From contig CAYMCJ010000041.1 of NCBI GenBank assembly GCA_964388985.1, forward strand, positions 1 through 9,307: DNA of 9,307 nt, read 5' to 3'. This stretch comes from CAYMCJ01 sp964388985 (lineage in GTDB: Bacteria > Patescibacteriota > Patescibacteriia > Patescibacteriales > CAYMCJ01). The position numbers were made by a program, and so were the translations under genes. Below the pieces are notes generated by a model. It had not been told where the DNA came from, ran no database searches, and saw only the letters and a program-made list of their open reading frames with translations. Within the stretch, counting starts at the first letter, position 1. Each line of letters starts with the position of its first letter. Below are positions 6,931-9,307 of the stretch, piece by piece.

Positions 6931-6984
6931 GGCGGGACGCGCTTTAACCTTTGCGGTAATAGCGAATTACTTGGAAAAATATAG

Positions 6985-7053
6985 GTTTTTTACTTTTCTA
7001 AAGGGCGTTCGCTTCCGTAGAAGCGAAAGGCAAGCCCTTTAAAAAATAAAAAA
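6985..7053. repeat. Long imperfect hairpin before the plus-strand genes
   Basis: The core AAAGGGC (7000-7006) pairs with GCCCTTT (7034-7040), with an inner stem TCGCTTC (7009-7015)/GAAGCGA (7020-7026) closing a 4-nt loop. Outside the core the AT-rich flanks also pair (TTTTTTACTTTTCTA with AAAAAATAAAAAA, a few mismatches), so the whole structure spans about 65 nt. The A/T-flanked stem could terminate transcription on either strand. It could equally be an origin or packaging-type hairpin of a single-stranded replicon. Confidence 0.55.
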
Positions 7054-7105
7054 CAATTCCTTTTAAAACCGTGTTTTTTTAGCTTTGTTTATAAAGTCAA
7101 ACAAT

Positions 7106-7134
7106 TTGATTTTTTAAACAAAAAAGGCCATAAT
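7106..7134 (+). promoter_or_regulatory. Sigma-70-type promoter for the 258-aa gene
   Basis: TTGATT (7106-7111), 17-nt spacer, CATAAT (7129-7134): four of six and five of six consensus matches at ideal spacing. The predicted start near 7141 gives a leader of about 27 nt before the ATG at 7168. Confidence 0.5.
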
Positions 7135-7167
7135 ATTGATATAAATTAAAAATGTAGCAAAAAAGCG

Positions 7168-7944
7168 ATGAAAGATGTAAAAGGCAAAAAAATAAATAAT
7201 AGATTTGACGAAGAGGCCGAAAGATATTTTGCAACCAAAGGAAGCGTAAAACTTTGGAATTATTTTTTAGAAATATCAAAAACTGATTATTTTCAAGATA
7301 GAATAAAAGAATTGCGAATTAAATATAAGATACCAAAAAATGGCTTTAATAGATCTGAATGTTATACAATTCCACCCGACGAATGGAGGGTTATATATTC
7401 TGATAAAATAGCAGAATTAAATATAGAATTTGAAAATATCTGCAAAAAATATCAACTTCACTATATGGATTGGATGGAGGTAATAGAAAATTATTTATTC
7501 TATAATAAGCTGGGAAGAACAATGCATACTAATTCTTATAACCTATGTTTGCTTTGGGATATTTTAGAAGATAAACAAGAAACGATACTGGAAAAACAAG
7601 AAGGTATTTATTCTGATTGTTTTGAAAAAAGCGATGATTTGGCTTACCCAATAGCAATTAGAATTAGCCCCTATGCCAGCCAAAGAGATATTATTGATTA
7701 CGTTAAAAAAATATTCCCTACTATTTTACAATATCAAGAAACTTACAGAAAAAAAGGTATAAAAATCGGCAAAGTAAAAACAAAAAATAAAGGTATTCAA
7801 GAAAGAAATGACTTAATATATAAAAATAAAGACAAAACCCTAAAAGAAATAAGGCATATTTTAGCTAACAAAAATATGTTCCTTGATGACGGACATATAG
7901 CTAAAATAATTTCGTTGGAAAAACAAAAAAGAAAAGAAGTGTAG
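7168..7944 (+). CDS. Uncharacterised 258-aa protein, possibly DNA-binding
   Basis: I do not recognise this protein. It is Lys/Glu/Tyr-rich with no signal peptide or membrane helix, so it is probably cytoplasmic. The N-terminal two thirds are mixed and rich in aromatic residues. The last 90 residues (from about 165, YASQRDIIDYVKKIFPTI) are strongly helical and basic, ending in TLKEIRHILANKNMFLDDGHIAKIISLEKQKRKEV. That end reads like a helix-turn-helix, and I have the impression of similar C-termini in proteins of patescibacterial mobile elements; this is unverified. In-frame stops just upstream (TAA at 7147) fix the start at 7168. No Shine-Dalgarno is present. It is the first gene after the dif-like hairpin and runs in the same direction as the replication gene, so a regulatory or element-specific role is a reasonable guess. 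Codons 119-124 contain a 17-bp copy of the dif-like core. Confidence 0.75.
   Translation: MKDVKGKKINNRFDEEAERYFATKGSVKLWNYFLEISKTDYFQDRIKELRIKYKIPKNGFNRSECYTIPPDEWRVIYSDKIAELNIEFENICKKYQLHYMDWMEVIENYLFYNKLGRTMHTNSYNLCLLWDILEDKQETILEKQEGIYSDCFEKSDDLAYPIAIRISPYASQRDIIDYVKKIFPTILQYQETYRKKGIKIGKVKTKNKGIQERNDLIYKNKDKTLKEIRHILANKNMFLDDGHIAKIISLEKQKRKEV
7519..7546 (+). repeat. Third copy of the dif-like core, inside the 258-aa gene
   Basis: GCATACTAATTCTTATA (7524-7540) is identical over 17 bp to 6908-6924 in dif-like site 2, including the central hexamer TAATTC. The outer parts of both arms differ (ACAAT and ACCTAT). It lies in codons for M-H-T-N-S-Y-N, so it may be coding constraint, a decoy site or a relic. 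Confidence 0.45.
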
Positions 7945-7961
7945 TGCACAAGAAATGATAT

Positions 7962-7988
7962 AGACTGCATAAAATTCTTATACAGATT
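7962..7988 (+). repeat. Degenerate fourth dif-like core
   Basis: AGACTGCATAA, AATTC, TTATACAGATT: differs from the core GCATACTAATTCTTATAC by one deletion and one substitution. It sits between the 258-aa gene stop and the terminator hairpin. The region is AT-rich, so this copy is weaker evidence than the first three. Confidence 0.3.
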
Positions 7989-8040
7989 TTTACAAAGATA
8001 ATAACCTTAAAATATAAGGTTATTTTTTTATTTGTAAAAA
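7987..8040 (+). terminator. Two-tier terminator hairpin between the 258-aa gene and the SpoVG/Rep genes
   Basis: The inner stem AATAACCTTA (8000-8009)/TAAGGTTATT (8015-8024) has a 5-nt loop and is followed by T-run 8023-8029. An outer stem TTTTTACAAA (7987-7996)/TTTGTAAAAA (8031-8040) is also perfect. The inner stem is a standard rho-independent terminator for the 258-aa gene. The ATG of the next small gene lies only 6 nt after the outer stem, so downstream genes need read-through or a promoter inside the hairpin, and the structure could act as an attenuator. Confidence 0.75.
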
Positions 8041-8045
8041 ATTTA

Positions 8046-8204
8046 ATGAAAAGCCCTAAAAGCGACAAAATATCAAGCGAACAATTTGAATCCAAACATA
8101 ATTTGACTGGCTTATTTAAGTTGCTTTTAGAAGTAGATATGCGAAATAACCCCCATTTATATGAAAATAACGGAAATACAAATAATCCCGATCAAGGCGA
8201 ATAA
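8046..8204 (+). CDS. Small 52-aa protein overlapping SpoVG
   Basis: ATG at 8046 opens a 52-codon frame ending in TAA at 8204: MKSPKSDKISSEQFESKHNL and so on, with a middle segment LTGLFKLLLEVDMRNNPHLY that looks like an amphipathic helix followed by a conserved-looking NPHLY. The composition is protein-like, and I have an impression of similar small proteins in patescibacterial elements, which I cannot verify here. The last 44 nt overlap the start of the SpoVG gene in another frame, suggesting coupled translation. No Shine-Dalgarno is seen. The frame could be chance, but the length, position and order with SpoVG and Rep favour a real gene. Function unknown; a small DNA-binding or regulatory peptide is possible. 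Confidence 0.5.
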   Translation: MKSPKSDKISSEQFESKHNLTGLFKLLLEVDMRNNPHLYENNGNTNNPDQGE

Positions 8205-8424
8205 CGGCCTTATGGCCTTTGGGAGCGTAGTTTTTGACGATTGCCTGTATTTAGGCTCAATCGGCATACATAAGAGGCTGGCCGGAGCGGGCTACCGGAT
8301 CACTTACCCGACCAAAAAAATCGGCGACAATAACATAAACATCTACCACCCGATAAACAAAAAAACGAGCAAGCTAATTGAAGAAGCAATAATTGCCAAA
8401 GTTGAAAAATTATTAAACCTATAA
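8161..8424 (+). CDS. spoVG: SpoVG-family nucleic-acid-binding protein
   Basis: This 87-aa protein has the length and pattern of SpoVG. It opens MKITEIQIIPI (family MKITDVRI...), has the VVFDDCLYLGSIGIHKR strand-turn-strand segment, GYRITYPTKK (family IAMPSRK), the hallmark HPIN (roughly residues 62-65) and a C-terminal helix EEAIIAKVEKLL. SpoVG proteins bind DNA and RNA and act as global regulators in Firmicutes and Borrelia; the sporulation/septation name is historical. The start at 8161 is fixed by a TAG in frame at 8134 and because the next Met would remove the first strand. The replication gene follows 27 nt after the stop. In that setting it may serve as the nucleic-acid-binding partner of the Rep, but this is inference. 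The DNA is more GC-rich than the genes on either side. Confidence 0.85.
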   Translation: MKITEIQIIPIKANNGLMAFGSVVFDDCLYLGSIGIHKRLAGAGYRITYPTKKIGDNNINIYHPINKKTSKLIEEAIIAKVEKLLNL

Positions 8425-8451
8425 AACCGTAAATATTAAAGATGTAATGAA

Positions 8452-9307
8452 ATGCTGGATACTATAATTTTAAAAATTCCAAAAAATAATTATTGGATTA
8501 CAGATTATAAAAAATTTAAAACATCCAAACAAGCAATGGAAAGTTTTAGCGTTGGTTTTGCGAGCTTTAAAAATAATCCAACAAGCGAAGAAAAGAAAAG
8601 AGGAATTTATAAGCCGTGTTTGACTATTTACAGGCGAGGAGTCGGGCTTGATTTACAAATTCAATTTTCCGCTCCCAAGCTGTTGTTTAACAATAATTTA
8701 GACGAATTAGAGCAGACTGATTTTGATAAGGTAATAAAAACTTTAATAGAAAAATTGGCTGACATGGGCATTAAGGCGTGGACTAAAGACATTGAAAACG
8801 CCAAAGTGTTATCTTTTCATCCCTCAAAAAATATAACACTCAACGGAGGATATACAGCCACTTTTGCGATTAGAGAGTTAGCTAAAATTGATATAAGTAA
8901 AAAGTTTGATATTGATTTTAAAAATTACCGCAACAACGGCCAAGCATTGCAACTTTATACCAACTCCCACGCCATAGTTTTTTATGACAAAATTAATGAC
9001 TTAAGCAAAGCAAAAAATAGGGCAATAGATAAAGACCAAACGGCGCAACAAAGAAATATTTTTGAATTTATAAAAGAAAAACAGCGAATTGAACTTTTAA
9101 GAATGGAGGTAAGATTAAGTAAAAAAGTAAAAATGGATGAAATATTGAAAGAAGTCGGCTACTCCCCAGATCCCCATTTTAAGGATATTTTTAAAAAGGA
9201 TTTATGCCAAAAAATACTTAATTTATACTGGAATAAATTTTTTAGCGATAATCAATTTATATTTAGCGCAACCAGCGACCCGCAAGAAATTTTACAAAAA
9301 ATTTTTA
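8452..9307 (+). CDS. Phage/plasmid replication initiator, gene II/X type, 3' end outside window
   Basis: 285 codons are present and the frame is open at the window end. The start MLDTIILKIP is typical of the filamentous-phage gene II/X replication family and its plasmid relatives. Further family-like segments are LSFHPSKNITL (120-130), ALQLYTNSHAIVFYDKINDL (165-184) and the basic RIELLRMEVRLSKKVKM (212-228). In filamentous phages gpII nicks the double-strand origin and starts rolling-circle synthesis; gpX is its C-terminal portion. An in-frame TAA at 8437 fixes the start. The protein looks like the patescibacterial branch of the family, where His (FHPSKN) stands where others have Asp (IDxxKN); this is from memory. 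Its presence marks a single-stranded-DNA replicon: inovirus-like prophage, satellite or rolling-circle plasmid. No phage coat or assembly genes are in view. Confidence 0.75.
   Translation, partial: MLDTIILKIPKNNYWITDYKKFKTSKQAMESFSVGFASFKNNPTSEEKKRGIYKPCLTIYRRGVGLDLQIQFSAPKLLFNNNLDELEQTDFDKVIKTLIEKLADMGIKAWTKDIENAKVLSFHPSKNITLNGGYTATFAIRELAKIDISKKFDIDFKNYRNNGQALQLYTNSHAIVFYDKINDLSKAKNRAIDKDQTAQQRNIFEFIKEKQRIELLRMEVRLSKKVKMDEILKEVGYSPDPHFKDIFKKDLCQKILNLYWNKFFSDNQFIFSATSDPQEILQKIF

Larger units (their letters stand above)
6793..6934. repeat. 142-bp imperfect hairpin made of two inverted dif-like sites
   Basis: The arms (6793-6823 and 6905-6934) pair as CGCCA/TGGCG, then CGTATAAGA/TCTTATACG and TTAGTATGCGAA/TTCGCATACTAA, with a short mismatched part in the centre (GC versus A) and a few mismatches near the base. 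The loop of 81 nt (6824-6904) contains the palindrome TTCGCGCGAA. The mismatched centre falls where the Xer spacer would be. The same layout, two inverted dif-like sites in a forked hairpin, is established for CTXphi attP, which XerC recombines as folded single-stranded DNA. Confidence 0.6.
6588..7128. other. Gene-free, hairpin-rich control region
   Basis: No ORF of convincing length on either strand. The stretch is packed with inverted repeats: TTTAGTTT (6644-6651) with AAACTAAA (6709-6716); GCGGGCGG (6679-6686) with CCGCCCGC (6720-6727); CACGAA (6733-6738) with TTCGTG (6751-6756); TGGCG (6775-6779) with CGCCA (6793-6797); the large dif-like hairpin 6793-6934; the palindrome TTCGCGCGAA (6860-6869); and the long hairpin 6985-7053. 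It does not show the conserved elements I know for tmRNA, RNase P RNA or SRP RNA. It is best explained as a replication or integration control region, or an unknown structured RNA. Confidence 0.5.

Noticed and set aside
6793..6934. Invertible promoter switch between the two inverted sites
   Set aside because: The 81-bp loop has only a weak TATAAA-type box and no convincing -35, and nothing suggests it drives a gene; the attP-hairpin reading explains more.
6588..7128. Integron attC site or CRISPR array
   Set aside because: The inverted repeats lack the GTTRRRY/RYYYAAC ends of attC, there is no cassette structure, and no regularly spaced direct repeats as in CRISPR.
6588..7128. tmRNA, RNase P RNA, SRP RNA or tRNA
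   Set aside because: None of the conserved sequence elements of these RNAs could be found on either strand.
7097..7279. 60-codon minus-strand frame across the promoter and start of the 258-aa gene
   Set aside because: It overlaps the TTGATT/CATAAT promoter and the plus-strand gene; a Leu/Phe-rich product is typical of antisense to Lys/Asn/Glu-rich coding DNA.
7901..8095. 64-codon minus-strand frame
   Set aside because: It crosses the two-tier terminator hairpin and is antisense to two plus-strand genes; a Phe/Leu-rich shadow.

Overview
The window looks like chromosomal DNA, possibly carrying an integrated mobile element, from an uncultivated low-GC bacterium. A Patescibacteria/CPR lineage (Parcubacteria-like) is the best guess. 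The reasons are AT-rich DNA, nearly no Shine-Dalgarno sequences, short or absent leaders, GC-rich palindromes in AT-rich spacers, and a replication protein and SpoVG homologue of the kind I associate with patescibacterial elements. The long reading frames contain no in-frame TGA, which fits the standard code. This placement is inference; there is no rRNA or marker gene here.

Left part (1-6550, all genes on the minus strand). Read right to left: a small two-helix membrane protein (6501-6319); a membrane-anchored transglutaminase-like protein with a C-terminal PsbP/Mog1-like domain (6198-4567); a signal-peptide protein with a C-terminal membrane anchor (4556-3885); a membrane-anchored DUF3160 protein (3793-1217); and a membrane-anchored Memo-family (AmmeMemoRadiSam system protein B) protein (1215-319). 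The last four look like one unit exporting proteins to the cell surface. The gaps are 10 nt, about 90 nt with a possible internal promoter, and 1 nt. A hairpin terminator lies at 85-116. Two genes share an extended -10 box (TGCTATAAT or TGCTATACT) exactly 6 nt before the ATG, which predicts leaderless mRNAs.

Middle part (6554-7167, no gene). A bidirectional terminator is followed by about 600 bp dense in inverted repeats. Its centre is a 142-bp imperfect hairpin (6793-6934) whose two arms each resemble a XerC/XerD dif site, in inverted orientation and 77 bp apart. This is the arrangement known for attP of the filamentous phage CTXphi.

Right part (7168-9307, all plus strand). An unrecognised 258-aa protein is followed by a long terminator-like hairpin, a 52-aa small protein overlapping a SpoVG-family nucleic-acid-binding protein, and a replication initiator of the filamentous-phage gene II/X type that runs off the end. 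Together with the dif-like hairpin, these suggest one end or the control region of a rolling-circle, Xer-exploiting mobile element (inovirus-like or plasmid-like). That is the main result of the window and remains a hypothesis.
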